A stretch of DNA of 64,000 nucleotides from contig JADLSH010000335.1 in NCBI GenBank assembly GCA_016169945.1, positions 434,001 to 498,000 on the forward strand, read 5' to 3'. Both the position numbers and the translations under genes were made by a program. This document shows positions 9,984 through 20,517 of this stretch, one piece after another. Source of the stretch: Trachythela sp. YZ-2020 (lineage: Eukaryota; Cnidaria; Anthozoa; Malacalcyonacea; Clavulariidae). Each line of letters opens with the position of its first letter. Positions within the stretch are counted from its first letter, which is position 1. The notes under the pieces are model-generated. The model saw nothing but the letters and a program-made list of their open reading frames with translations. It ran no database searches and was not told the origin of the DNA.

Positions 9984-10410
9984 CCATTATTTGTACGCAT
10001 AAATGTACAAAACTTATATACACTCTTTTCAAGCAATATATATTTTTCTCAATATAAAAATTAAAAATAAAATCATCGGTGTGATTTAAAATCAAGCGGA
10101 TCAATTCTTTAACGCCTTCGTGAAATATTCCACATGTTTCCCACGATAAACTGTAATTGGGTAAAGAAACAGAGAAATCCATGCTCATATATCTGATGTG
10201 TATAAATCTAACCATGGTATGATATAGAATACTTCTATTTAAAATACTGTTCATTTTAAAACAAAAAAGCGGACTAATACTGTCATCATAAACATCACAA
10301 CTCAACCACGATGTAATATTATGTAGCTGCGAGTCAATATACACGATTATTGGTCTTTTATTTTTGGAATCCTTTTCTTTGCAAACTCTTTTAATTTTTT
10401 CTATGTTCAT
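9913..10410 (-). CDS. Hypothetical protein (165 aa), paralogue of the interrupted ORF
   Basis: Intact 165-codon ORF with an ATG at 10410. It is rich in Ile, Phe, Tyr, Cys and His, without a clear transmembrane segment. The middle (YSLSWETCGIFHEGVKELIR) resembles a segment of the ORF at 32.8-33.18 kb, and the total length of 498 nt equals that of the interrupted ORF, so the two look like tandem duplicates. The stop of the interrupted ORF (10,430) is 20 bp upstream of this ATG. Function unknown. Confidence 0.5.
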   Translation of the reverse strand: MNIEKIKRVCKEKDSKNKRPIIVYIDSQLHNITSWLSCDVYDDSISPLFCFKMNSILNRSILYHTMVRFIHIRYMSMDFSVSLPNYSLSWETCGIFHEGVKELIRLILNHTDDFIFNFYIEKNIYCLKRVYISFVHLCVQIMVEWFYCDACVNNNNTLVWNVLFS

Positions 10411-10429
10411 TATCTAAACAAAACCAAAA

Positions 10430-10484
10430 TCATGTATTGTAAATCCGCAAAAATGAGCCACATATAAATAAACTTAGTATATGT
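10430..10484 (-). pseudogene. 3' end of the twice-interrupted viral-type ORF
   Basis: The final 15 codons and the TGA (10430-10432) of an ORF whose other parts lie at 32,806-33,176 and 47,021-47,100. The segment ends in GTATATGT (10477-10484), the left copy of the probable TSD of element A; the right copy is GCATATGC at 32806-32813. Frame continuity was checked by counting codons across the junction. Confidence 0.6.
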
Positions 10485-11394
10485 GACCTTCCATGGGAAA
10501 CCATACCTTAACGCTTTTGAAAAACGTGCTAAAAATTCGTTCGTTATCCGTTCGTTAGGCGTTCAGGCACTTCAGCGTTTCGTTAAAACGATTTTGGAGA
10601 ACGTTCATAATTCCTAACGGCCCGTTGAAACGCATGAAAAAAACGTATGAAAAATGTTTAAAAACCGTTCAAACATTTGGTTTTCAAACATTTGGTCAGC
10701 GATATTGGATTTCGTTCAAACAAACACTAAGTTCACCAACCTTTTGCAATGTTAGAATCTTATAGGATAAGCATAGAAAGTGTTGCAGAGAAATACTCCT
10801 AGAAAGCGATTCACGCCTGCTCCTTAATACAATTTGTGTAAAATGAAATTGGGGGGTTTATAGGCTACTCGAATCTTCTTCGGTGCGCTTGTCGATTCTG
10901 TCTTAGCGTGAACTACATGAAATGCTATTATTATTTTTGCCGAAATGCAATTATTTCAAGCATAACGTAAAAAAGTTTCTTTTAAAAATCTACTAATCGT
11001 TTTTGAACAGCCGGTTCAGAGGGTGCAATGATGGAAAGCGGTGCCTAAACAATTCTGTAGAGTTTCATAAAGTTCGACAGGACACACAAAATCGCAAGCC
11101 ATATGTCGTATTAGAAAATAAATGAATTTTTACGTTTAATCAATGTATGATGTATTTACATCTGATAAAGAATTAGAGATTTGTCCAAATTTGCATAAAC
11201 TATAGGTTCATACTACTGAGCTAAAATACATGCGTAAATAACTACAAATTTAAAATAGGTTTAATTAAAAGTCATGGCTATGTAAGTTAAATGCTTTTGC
11301 AGTGATAAGTAAGATGAAGCATTCGCATCCGGTGTGTATCTGGTTTGTCAGAACAAAATCTGACTGTTGTGACAGCATGATGATGTTTAACTTA

Positions 11395-11528
11395 GGCCTG
11401 TTTCAAAGGTCGTATTTTGCCATGCTCCGAATGCAATAAAAACAATGAACGATGAGGCATTTCAGCTGATTATTTATTGTTTTGAATGCATTCGACACGT
11501 GCAAAATTATGCGATGTTTGAAATATGC
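11395..11528. mobile_element. Foldback MITE, family 1 (copy 1)
   Basis: Imperfect hairpin: the left end GGCCTGTTTCAAAGGTCG pairs with the right end near 11,510-11,528, and the arm AATGCAATAAAAACAATGA with ATTGTTTTGAATGCATTCG. A better-preserved relative lies at 25,584-25,713. Confidence 0.6.
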
Positions 11529-13948
11529 TTATTTGAAAGGCATATGCATGCAGTTTAAATTCTACATACTGTATTTAGTCTAAGTCCGGAGCCGGAGCAA
11601 CAAGATCTTCGGTGCCTTGTTTGCAATTGTATGGGTAGGAACGGGTAGGGGGGTTTCCGCCGTTCACTTTTGTAGGAAATATATCATGCGTACGTTGAAT
11701 GTAACTATTATTCTGTGTTTCATTAATTCATTTCGATGTTAAATACAAAACAAGCCGCTGCGAAATCTTGAAAACATCATAGTGGTGACAGCATAGATAA
11801 TTGATCGATACATAACTGATTAGAGTGTTCGTTGCATATTAGCAAGTTTTCTTATGCATATTTTTAAGTATTAGAATTATAAATTTTGTTGCGCTGTAAT
11901 TCCAACCAACTTGCAACTTCGAATGGAACATCAGACTTATACTATTATAAATATGCTGCACGTCTATATTGTCACTTTTCTGACCTGCAATGTAATTGTT
12001 TCCCATCTCACAGCATGACACTGCATGTATAAAGCTGAAAGCATGAAAATAAAGCAATTATATTGCCTTCTTATCATATTTGGTTTCGCATTCTTGCACT
12101 CTGAATTAATTCCGGATAGATAGCCCACATGGCGGTTTCAATTTAGCTATTGGATAGCGCGCAGAGTATTTAACGCTCAGTTTAATTATAACTCTGGAAG
12201 ATTTCACTATTTTTTGTTCAGTTAATTCAAGTTATCCTAGCTGTAATGTTTGGTATATGCTATATGTTCTTGCTATAATGCAACACTACAATAAATATTT
12301 GAATGCCCAAAAACGGTATAGAATTCAATATATCCTGAAACGTGCGATTTTTACGGCAGGCATGCGTGCATGTAAACATTATATGTTATAGAATAAAAGA
12401 GATGGGCTACATTGAGGCCAATAATACATTGCTTGCCAATATTATACTCTTTTTGGCAAAGGCACATGTATGCATGTCAATTGTTTTAATTATGCATTGG
12501 TGACAAGAGTTGGATGCTACTGTGCATCAAGTAACACCTTGTGCCAAAATGTTTATTCAATAATGGCTCTTTTCCACTCATCGCAAAAACAACTCGCAAT
12601 GTAATTTTTGGATTTTCATACTGTTTTGAAATTCATACCACGATTGCCATCTATGTATTTTTAAAAATGGCATATAGCTCGGCATATAGTTTTGATATTG
12701 CCACCGGGTCAGGGATCTGTTGGTTGATTTTGTTTTTAATTAACAGGGTTTGAGTGCCAGCAATGAATATGCGCATCAAGTAACAATAAACTGTGTTGCT
12801 TCGGTACTGAGAACCTGTATCTACTCTATACCTGTGCAGACAGGAATGCCGGCAGATTACAACACTTGTTCTGCACATGCATGCATTGTAGCTTGCCCAG
12901 TATAACGGGCCAATATTATGCTGCTTAATTGAGCTTACAAACAGGTCTGTGTATTATGAAAGTCTGCAATGTACAAATATTTTTTGATATTATATTCGCG
13001 AAATATGACGAGAACTGAATTAATTAGCATGCCTAACAAGATAGCCGACACATATGACATATGCATCATCATCATAACTTGCTAGATTAACCACCACAAA
13101 CGAACGCAGTCACAAGATACACGTTCCTTTCAATGATATTTATAAAATCCGTGTGTTTTGTGTGTTCAAGTAAAACGAACTTTAAAACAGTTCATATTTG
13201 CACTCACGCAAGTGCCCTTACACTGCAACGTTATTTTACTATACTTAATAGCATAATGGGGTTTGTATATGTCTCTCCCTTAATATAGGATTGACACCCA
13301 GGACTGACCCCCGTTGGTTTTGACGTCATATACATGCATGCTGTAGTCAGTCACCACTGTAAAGTAAATCAATGCGTGCCTTCGGCTTAATTCGAGGCAA
13401 ATTATTCTACTATGGCCTACTGTACATTAGATATATGGTAAATATGAGTGAGAACACGGCGGTAATCTGGTTTAATACCGCCGAATATTTAGTATGCACC
13501 AGTTCAAGGGCGGACGTTCATATACATATTATATATTGTCGGTATAACATACGTGGTGAATCGAAGTAGGAGAGAAAAAATCTGGCGAGTCATTGTAAAA
13601 TTGCATATATATGGTAAGTCCAGTTGGATATGCATACTTTATAGCCAGCTAACTATATGTACAGCAGTAAATAAGTGTCCAAGGTCTGAAGGTCGATTTT
13701 ACATGTACTTTGCTCATCACTCATCAGGCAAGTTTAATGAATAACGACTCAAAAATATATAAATGTACTGCTATGAACCTCATGACCATAAAATTAACAT
13801 TTCTGCGTTTAGTTAACTTAATCTAGCCCCCTATAAATCCACCGATTGTATTAGTATCTTTGGTGTGCACGATTTATAACCTGCTTTAGTTTAAATATAT
13901 ACTGGCTGAAAACCAAATTGGCGTTACATGACATGCCTTTTTGATATA

Positions 13949-13975
13949 GTAGATAATAATAATAATAATAATAAT
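13949..13975 (+). repeat. (AAT)n microsatellite
   Basis: About eight uninterrupted AAT units within non-coding DNA of element A. Confidence 0.8.
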
Positions 13976-14189
13976 CTGTTTAATTAATCACATTGCAGTA
14001 GAAACTGAATTACATGATTATAAGTAAATATATTAAAAATAAAATTTACAAATAAAATTTATTTGAAACCGTTCAATGTTCATTCTGAAAAGTCAGTTTA
14101 AATCTGCCCACAAATTAATTGGGTATACACGAGTACTACTTTACATTAATAGTTATATTTAACAGTTATGAAATTTTGAAACCGTTCTG

Positions 14190-15168
14190 TGTTCGTCTGG
14201 AGTGACCAGCTTGATTCAGACCTAAGATTATAATTATGAGTAGCTGGACGTATACGAGTTGCAACAACATCCTTAAGAGGATTTATAGGACCATTATCAA
14301 GTTTCAATTTCCGGATAAATTGTTCGCAGGAATTATGTCTACGTGTACTTAACTTTTTAGACCAGTATAATTCAATGCGTCTTGATACGACATTTCGGGA
14401 AGCAAGATACGCAATGCTCTTCTCTGTATCGACTCGATAAGGTCAGACTGGCCTTGGATCAGCGTTGACCACGCTGGTGAAGCGTACTCAATTCGGGACC
14501 GGATGAAGGAGGAATATATAGTGACAAGGTCCTTATCGCTTAACCCAGCCTTTTTTAACTTCCCAATGCATAGAGTCTGGAATTTGCTTTTTTAATCGCG
14601 ATACTGATTGCACTGGCGAACCATCTATGTAGATCGCATTATCAAGTGGAAGTTGGTATTGGAGGAAGGATATTGTCATCTCCTTACATTTCTTACTGTT
14701 AAGCTTCATTCCTCTACTTGAGGCATACCGAGATATATCATTTACGAGGATAGGTAGCAAACTGGGAGAACAACGTGGAACAATTTCCAGTGCAGTAGCA
14801 TCGTCTACAAACTTTATCCGCCCATTCCAGTCCTGTAGGAGGGAGTTGACTAAGATAGCAAAGAGAAGGGGCCCACGTTTGGTTCCTTGAGGTAGGCCAC
14901 CGTTAACGGGTTTCCATGAGGAAGTGGATGGTCCAATTTTTACACACTGTTCGCGGGAGGTAAGGAACGACTTTATCCATCTTATAATGGCAGGACTCAC
15001 TTGTAATTTTAAAAGTTCATCAATAATCACGTTGTGGTCGACGAGATCAAAATCTTTTTTCAAACGGAAAAAAAGATTCTTACAGAACAGTGACCTTGAT
15101 CTAAAGCAGCATGGATCACGTGGAGGAGGTAAACTAGTGCTGAGTGGTTGACTTTCCCGGAAGAGCAA
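14190..15168 (-). pseudogene. LINE ORF2, reverse transcriptase palm/thumb
   Basis: The RT palm motif FDLVDHNVIIDELLKL (about 15050-15000) is followed by GGLPQGTKRGPLLFAILVNS (about 14910-14850) and the catalytic box FVDDATALE (about 14820-14795), in place of the common YADD. The frame breaks near 14,590, and weaker coding traces go on to about 14,190 (AYASPAW-like segment). The N-terminal 200 or so codons of RT are missing, which together with the shift shows inactivation. Confidence 0.75.
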
Positions 15169-15222
15169 ATTGCTCGACTTAAGCGATGACGCTCGACTTA
15201 ATGGAGGACTTAAGCGATGACG

Positions 15223-16176
15223 TCATCCATGATTTATCAGATTCCCTAACACTAGTTGATTTAATTGGGAAAAACAATCCATCATTGTAGAAATTACCTC
15301 ATTGAATCTCCGGTACTTCAAGTTAGAATCAGGAATTTCGAATATCTCCGTCCAATCGGCAGATGTAATAGTCTGACCAAAATGTCTTATACTGCTATCT
15401 CTTAAATCTCTTTTACATACTCGTTTATTACACGAATTCTCCAAACGATATTTATAGGGTTTTATTAAAATGGCATTATGGTCGCTTGAGCCAATAGGGG
15501 GAAGCTGGCTTACTTCCAAAACGATTTTCTTGGCATTTGTGAGACACCAATCCAAGATGGCGTTATGACGTGTTGGGACTTTAATAATTTGAGTTAAGCC
15601 GGACAATCTTTTCAAACGTTTTCCATCAAATAATGTACTGAAGGGGTTAAAATCCCCAGTCACAAAAACGAGACCATCAGGATGCAAAGAAAGGAAGGAT
15701 TCAACATTACGCTGGATATGATTGTACAGTTCAAAGTTTTCGCTGGCACCAGAGGAGGTGGTGTGATAAATGACTGCAATTAAAAGAGCAGATATAGATC
15801 TTGGTAAATGTTTAGGTCTACATAGTAACCATAGGGATTCAATGGCTGGATCCTCGAAATGCTCGAGCCTCCTACAATAAATTTCCTCTTTAATATAAAT
15901 GCAAACACCGCCACCACAGGAGGATGTGCGATCATTTCTGAATTGAATGAAGTTCGATAACGAAATCATTGAGTCAACAACATAGGTGTTAAGCCAAGAT
16001 TCAGTGATACATATGACCTCAAATTGCTTAATTTGAGCTACCAACTCTAGTTCGTCTATTTTATTAATTATAGAACGGACATTGGCCACCAGTAGGGTAG
16101 GGAACGGGAAGTTGTTATCACGGGCTACATACGGCGTGGAAATGGTGGGTGTGTTGGCCAGGGTTGGGATAACCAT
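15223..16176 (-). pseudogene. LINE ORF2, apurinic-type endonuclease domain
   Basis: Endonuclease/exonuclease/phosphatase domain that nicks target DNA for reverse transcription. Motifs in order: NVRSIINKIDEL (about 16085-16050), CITESWLN (about 16010-15988), the strand-turn GGGVCIYIKEE (about 15920-15890), TGDFNPF (about 15660-15640) and SSDHNAI (about 15490-15470). About 317 codons, a full-length domain. It stops at 15223, before the RT palm, where a deletion is inferred. Confidence 0.8.
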
Positions 16177-17771
16177 GGCCTCGGAGGGTAATTTGGGGGA
16201 TACTGCTTGTTCGTTATGTCGCGTGGGCGACGTAAATGCTGAGGGGAATAAACTGGGGTCTCCATTAGTGGTTGTGGATACATTGATTTTGGTGAAGGGA
16301 ACAGCGGTTGAAACACTGAATACCGGTGATAAGGGGGGTGAGGCATTTGAGTATACTCGAGACTCTGTAATCTTGTTTCGAGTTGGCGCATCAAAGTCGG
16401 AATATTTTGTAGATCGTGACTTCCTAAAAAAGGTTGTAATTGGGGGCGTTGTAAGTTATCATTTATTACCGGATGATTTCCAGTTGGACACGGGTAAGGT
16501 TCGGCATGAGAAAAATCACATCTGGAATCTTTCAGACAGTAGCCCTTCTTACGTAGAAAGGGACAAAATATGGAGCCTCTTTTATCGTTGGAATGCTGGC
16601 GAGCCTGATCATCATTAACCATATTTCGATGAGAAAATCACACTGTTCACCTTTTAGGCACCAACCACGCCGCAAGATAACCGGACAAGGCGTTTCATTT
16701 TTGGGGACTTACGTCACTCTGGTTGGCGGCAAGTTTGCATCGCTCGCAATTGGGACATTAACTTCTACATCGAGAGAACTTTTGGGCATTAAGTCTGCAT
16801 TACTCTCAGGTAGGACAAGGACGACATCACTCACACGTGGGGTAGGGACATTAGCATTGATATTAAGAGGGCTTTTTGGCGAGCTACAAAACGTCTTACC
16901 ATTTTCAGATGGCTGATTTTCGTTGGTAAACTGATTGTTATTCGAGTGCGTGGGTAATAGTATTTCGTAATTACTCTTTCCAACATCATTAACATCGACA
17001 ACATTAACATCATCATTTACTTTCGTAGTGCATTCGATCTGGCTATCAAGATCAAGTGAAGCGTTTAATTGAGGATTGACATCAAACAATAGCGTTTCCA
17101 AGGACAAAAGCTTGGACTTAAATATAAATATTTCTTGTTGAAGTGAATTTATTGTCTCGATTTCTGTGTAGATTGCAATGACTTGATGTTAGATTGCAAG
17201 GAATCGTATTGATCATCTGTACCAAGACAAGACTGCGACTTAAAGATCGCCAAATCTAGTTTAATACCCTCTATTTCTGCAATAATTTCACCTTGACTAC
17301 ATGTACACGCACATGTAGACTGAGTCGATGACCCGTTTATTAAACTCGGAGTATATTCAGGTGTTGCTCCCGCCGATCAGGGCCATCACAGTCAACTCTC
17401 AGAGACTCCTCACAACACGACTCTAATCCACGCACATGCAGGTCCACCTCATCAAATAGCTGTTCACTCGCAGCGGTCGTAGTCACTTTGTTTACAAGTT
17501 TGTTTGCAATCGATACAAGTTTTGAATTCGCTGATTCAACGCTCTCAGGATCGCCCTGAAACACTATCGTATTCTGCTTTCTGCTATACCAAACGAAGCT
17601 AAACTGCTGATCAGGTTCGGCTGATTTGAGCGTAAATTTTTTGGCGTTGCCACACGGTGATGACCATCTACCGCCGTCGATGCGAAGCGAAGACTCTATG
17701 AACAATTTTAAGTCCTCCAGAGTGCCCAACCACTTTAATTTTCCCTCGTCAGCGACTAAATACTCCACCAT
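16125..17771 (-). pseudogene. LINE ORF1 (RRM-like start, CCCH finger)
   Basis: Three frames cover an ORF1-like protein. The first (17771-17340) begins MVEYLVADEGKLKWLGTLED and looks like the compact N-terminal domain of CR1-like ORF1 proteins. A helical stretch follows (17.3-17.1 kb), then Asn/Asp/Pro-rich linker (17107-16709). The last frame (16622-16125) carries a CCCH-type finger, CPFLRKKGYCLKDSRCDFSH, followed by a Pro-rich tail. At least two shifts break it. It probably acted as an RNA-binding partner of ORF2; that role is inferred from the family. Confidence 0.6.
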
Positions 17772-17849
17772 TCTATACGAATCTCTATTTGGGGACGAAA
17801 AAAGCCCTCAACAAAGATTTCAATCTTTTTAAGAACTTGACCGACAGCG

Positions 17850-17970
17850 CTCTCCATTATAGACAGCGAAGCTTGTATCACGACAGCGAAGCTTGTATCA
17901 CGAGTACCGCATCACGAAGTGACGAAGCTTGTATAAAGAATACCGCATCACGAAGTGACGAAAGCGTGAA
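17850..17970 (+). repeat. Tandem repeat near the LINE 5' end
   Basis: Two nested repeats: CACGACAGCGAAGCTTGTAT occurs twice (from about 17,860 and 17,879), and a longer unit with ACCGCATCACGAAGTGACGA occurs at about 17,905 and 17,941. It may be part of the LINE 5' untranslated region. Confidence 0.65.
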
Positions 17971-18289
17971 GAACGTAAAGCATAACAAAGAATTGGGATA
18001 CCGTTACCGTGAAAAAGCGAAAAAGAGGATACAGAACATGTTAACTAATTACTATAGTTATCTATTATAGAAAGGTTTATCTGATGCAGTACTGGTATAG
18101 AACTCGCTTTAGATTGCTTATTATGACAACAGGAAATTGATGTATCGTTCAGATGGACGTGAATAAACATCAGTTGAAAGGTTGCCAGACCTTCAAAGTG
18201 GCTTGGCATGAGGTTTGCGTACAGTACTGCCTAGAAGTAACTTAACACAAATACGCGGTTAACCGCGGGTCACACGCGGTTTGACCGCA

Positions 18290-18460
18290 GGCGCCCCGCG
18301 GTCTGCCCGGAGGCCGCCCGCGGTCTGCACGGAGGCCGCCCGCGGTCTGCACGGAGGCCGCCCGCGGTCTGCACGGAGGCCGCCCGCGGTCTGCACGGAG
18401 GCCGCCCGCGGTCTGCACGGAGGCCGCCCGCGGTCTGCCCGGAGGTTGCCCGCGGTTTCC
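18290..18460 (+). repeat. GC-rich 22-bp tandem array, left end of element C
   Basis: About seven copies of CGCGGTCTGCACGGAGGCCG plus CC, then diverged copies, in strong contrast to the AT-rich surroundings. Each unit carries a CCGCGG-type palindrome core. Open frames across it on both strands are products of the repeat. Confidence 0.9.
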
Positions 18461-19279
18461 CCTGGGGCTGCACGCGGCTCGCCCGCGGTTGTGTGGTCGT
18501 ATTGAGGTTTGACCGTAACTCACAGCGGAACACGAAAACAGTACGACTTGCGAACTCGGAATTTTACGTGGGCAAATTATTATTTAGAAATCAGAATATC
18601 ACACGATATAATTTTGCAGTTTAATTTCCAACTTTGTCATTGGCATTACAATTTCATGTATATTGCAACCAGCCTAAACATTTAGTAAATGGTCGTATTT
18701 GTTTATAAAGCTTAATAGTGTTTTTTGACGAAGCAAGTCTTTTAACGTAGCTAACGTATTGCACAATTTTACCACACAAATCGCTTATTGAACACAAACA
18801 CAAAAACTCAAAGCAAATCTCCCAATAACTAGTCTGTAAATTTGGTAAAAAAAATTCTGGAATGCTGTCTGGGTCAATGGAATACTGTTTGGCAAAGTTC
18901 TGATATAGACGGACATGCAAAAGTAATGCAGCTTGTTTCACAATGCAATGTAAGCTGACTCTTGAAGAAATGATTCTTACAATATTGACATATACCTGTT
19001 ATGTAGAGAGTCAATTAAAATATTTGTAAATAGACTGACAGACAATGTTATGTTTGTTTGAATGAGCAAGCGTTGTAGCGGCGTATATATATATGATTGA
19101 GTACGTATCTCAGCCGTTTACTGTAATTTGTATATCTTGAAAATGCGAGGTAGATACTGTATATAGTATTGCAGACGATGACATATGGTAGTTCAACAAA
19201 CACTGCTAAGAATGGCTGCCGCACGTAATACAAATACGGAAGTTGTTATTCGGGCATAGTTAAATTCTCTATTAACTAT
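18461..19279. other. Non-coding interior of element C, left
   Basis: AT-rich DNA without recognisable genes. At 19,256-19,280 there is a short hairpin (ATAGTTAA...TTAACTAT) beside the Academ-like insertion point. Confidence 0.5.
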
Positions 19280-19288
19280 GATTCGGGT
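19280..19288 (+). repeat. Target-site duplication, left copy (9 bp)
   Basis: GATTCGGGT, repeated exactly at 29014-29022 on the other side of the Academ-like element. Confidence 0.85.
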
Positions 19289-19320
19289 CAGGCGGTGTGC
19301 GCATAACGACCGCTAAGCAT
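19289..19320 (+). repeat. Terminal inverted repeat, left (32 bp)
   Basis: Begins CAGGCGGTGTGCGCATAACG and is identical, in inverse orientation, to 28982-29013. Confidence 0.9.
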
Positions 19321-19404
19321 GATGGTCAAAATTATAAATTTTGTCATTTGCATTTTGACTGTGGTTGAGTGAACATCTTGTGGTTTGAGATTTGAATTGC
19401 AAAT

Positions 19405-20468
19405 ATGGTATTAATGGTTTGTTTCCATTCCTGAAATATTACCATAAGAACGTAAACTTGACGCAATATTCGGGCAAGACAGCTGCTATCGACGCTTCAT
19501 GTTGGATACATAAAGCTTTAGTTTTATCATTTTCAGAAACTGGAAATCGCTCAAGGTGAGTTGAATAAACTGGTTTATTTCAAGTCTTGCAAACTCGATA
19601 ATAATTATTTTTGCTGTAATATTTTTAGGTTTGCGGAAACTTTCGAAAAGCATTTATCTGTTGTTGTAAGGGCTGGTGTGATTCCGTTTGTTGTATTTGA
19701 TGGACTGCCATTGCCTGCAAAAACAAACGTAGTTGAGAAAAGGCAAAGGTGGGTGATTTACAGATTATATTTTTAAAACTGATAAATACATGTAATTACA
19801 AAATATTAAACGGAGCCGGTTATTTGCTTATTTGTATACTAAGAAAATAACTATGTTCCTTTGACACCCGACAGAGAACGTAATGAATATTTAAAAAAGG
19901 CAGAATCCGAGGGAATCAGTGTCAATGAGGCAAACAAGTTTCGAGCCCAAGCTGTATCTATACTTTTCGAAGACGTGACAACTTGTGTGAATGTGAGTGT
20001 TTAATCAGGGTTAACTAATTTAAAAAATGGAGGTTAGAATTATTTCTTTGGAAATAATCTCAATAGTCAGATAATTATTTTTTTGTTTGGTATCTAAATT
20101 GTTGTTGTTTGGAGCATTTCATTAAAGCATATTTCAACTGCGAGTACCCATTTGACCCAAATAATTATTCAAACCTTTAGATTTGTTTATCAAAAAACAT
20201 TTCATATGTCGTATCTCCCTACGAATCAGATGCACAGATCACTTTTCTATTAGAAAATAAACTGGCTGATTTTGCAATAACAGAAGATTCAGATCTTCTA
20301 ATTTATGGATGCAAGGAGGTATCTTTTTTGTTAAAATTAAATATCATATATGTAATATTATAGTTTGTGAGTTATGCAAGTTATATTTATGTAGAATAAC
20401 TTGCTCTGACGACAACAACAACTTTGACGACAACAACACCAACTTTGACGACAACAACAACAACAACG

Positions 20469-20517
<49 letters not shown>

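Larger units (their letters stand above)
1390..10484. mobile_element. Polinton/adintovirus-like element, main segment
   Basis: The Polinton core set lies together: protein-primed type DNA polymerase B, A32/FtsK-like packaging ATPase, adenovirus-type cysteine protease, double-jelly-roll capsid protein, penton-like protein and retroviral-type integrase. Two gene blocks converge near 3,100-3,290. The left end is lost against a gypsy fragment, so the polymerase N-terminal half and the left terminal repeat are missing. The right side is cut at 10,484 by element A and appears to continue at 32,806, 47,019 and 52,070. I did not find Polinton terminal inverted repeats. Several genes carry frameshifts. 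Confidence 0.9.
10485..14150. other. Non-coding left arm of element A
   Basis: AT-rich sequence with AACG-rich subterminal repeats to about 10,720, one foldback element (11,395-11,528) and an AAT microsatellite (13,949-13,975). Open frames here are short and without recognisable domains. Confidence 0.5.
14150..17800 (-). mobile_element. CR1/L2-like LINE, internally deleted
   Basis: Minus-strand non-LTR retrotransposon, 5' end near 17.8 kb and 3' end near 14.15 kb, inserted in element A. It keeps a two-ORF layout: an ORF1 with a CCCH-type zinc finger, and an ORF2 with endonuclease and RT. A large part of the RT fingers is missing between the endonuclease and palm, and the frames are broken, so it is inactive. 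CR1/L2 affinity rests on the overall arrangement and endonuclease motifs. Confidence 0.75.

Noticed and set aside
13372..13744. Two short plus-strand ORFs
   Set aside because: Low coding character and no splice signals, promoter or homology seen.
18242..18533. Arg/Gly/Pro-rich ORFs on both strands
   Set aside because: They arise from the 22-bp GC-rich array (22 is not a multiple of three, so all frames stay open) and have no start context or homology.
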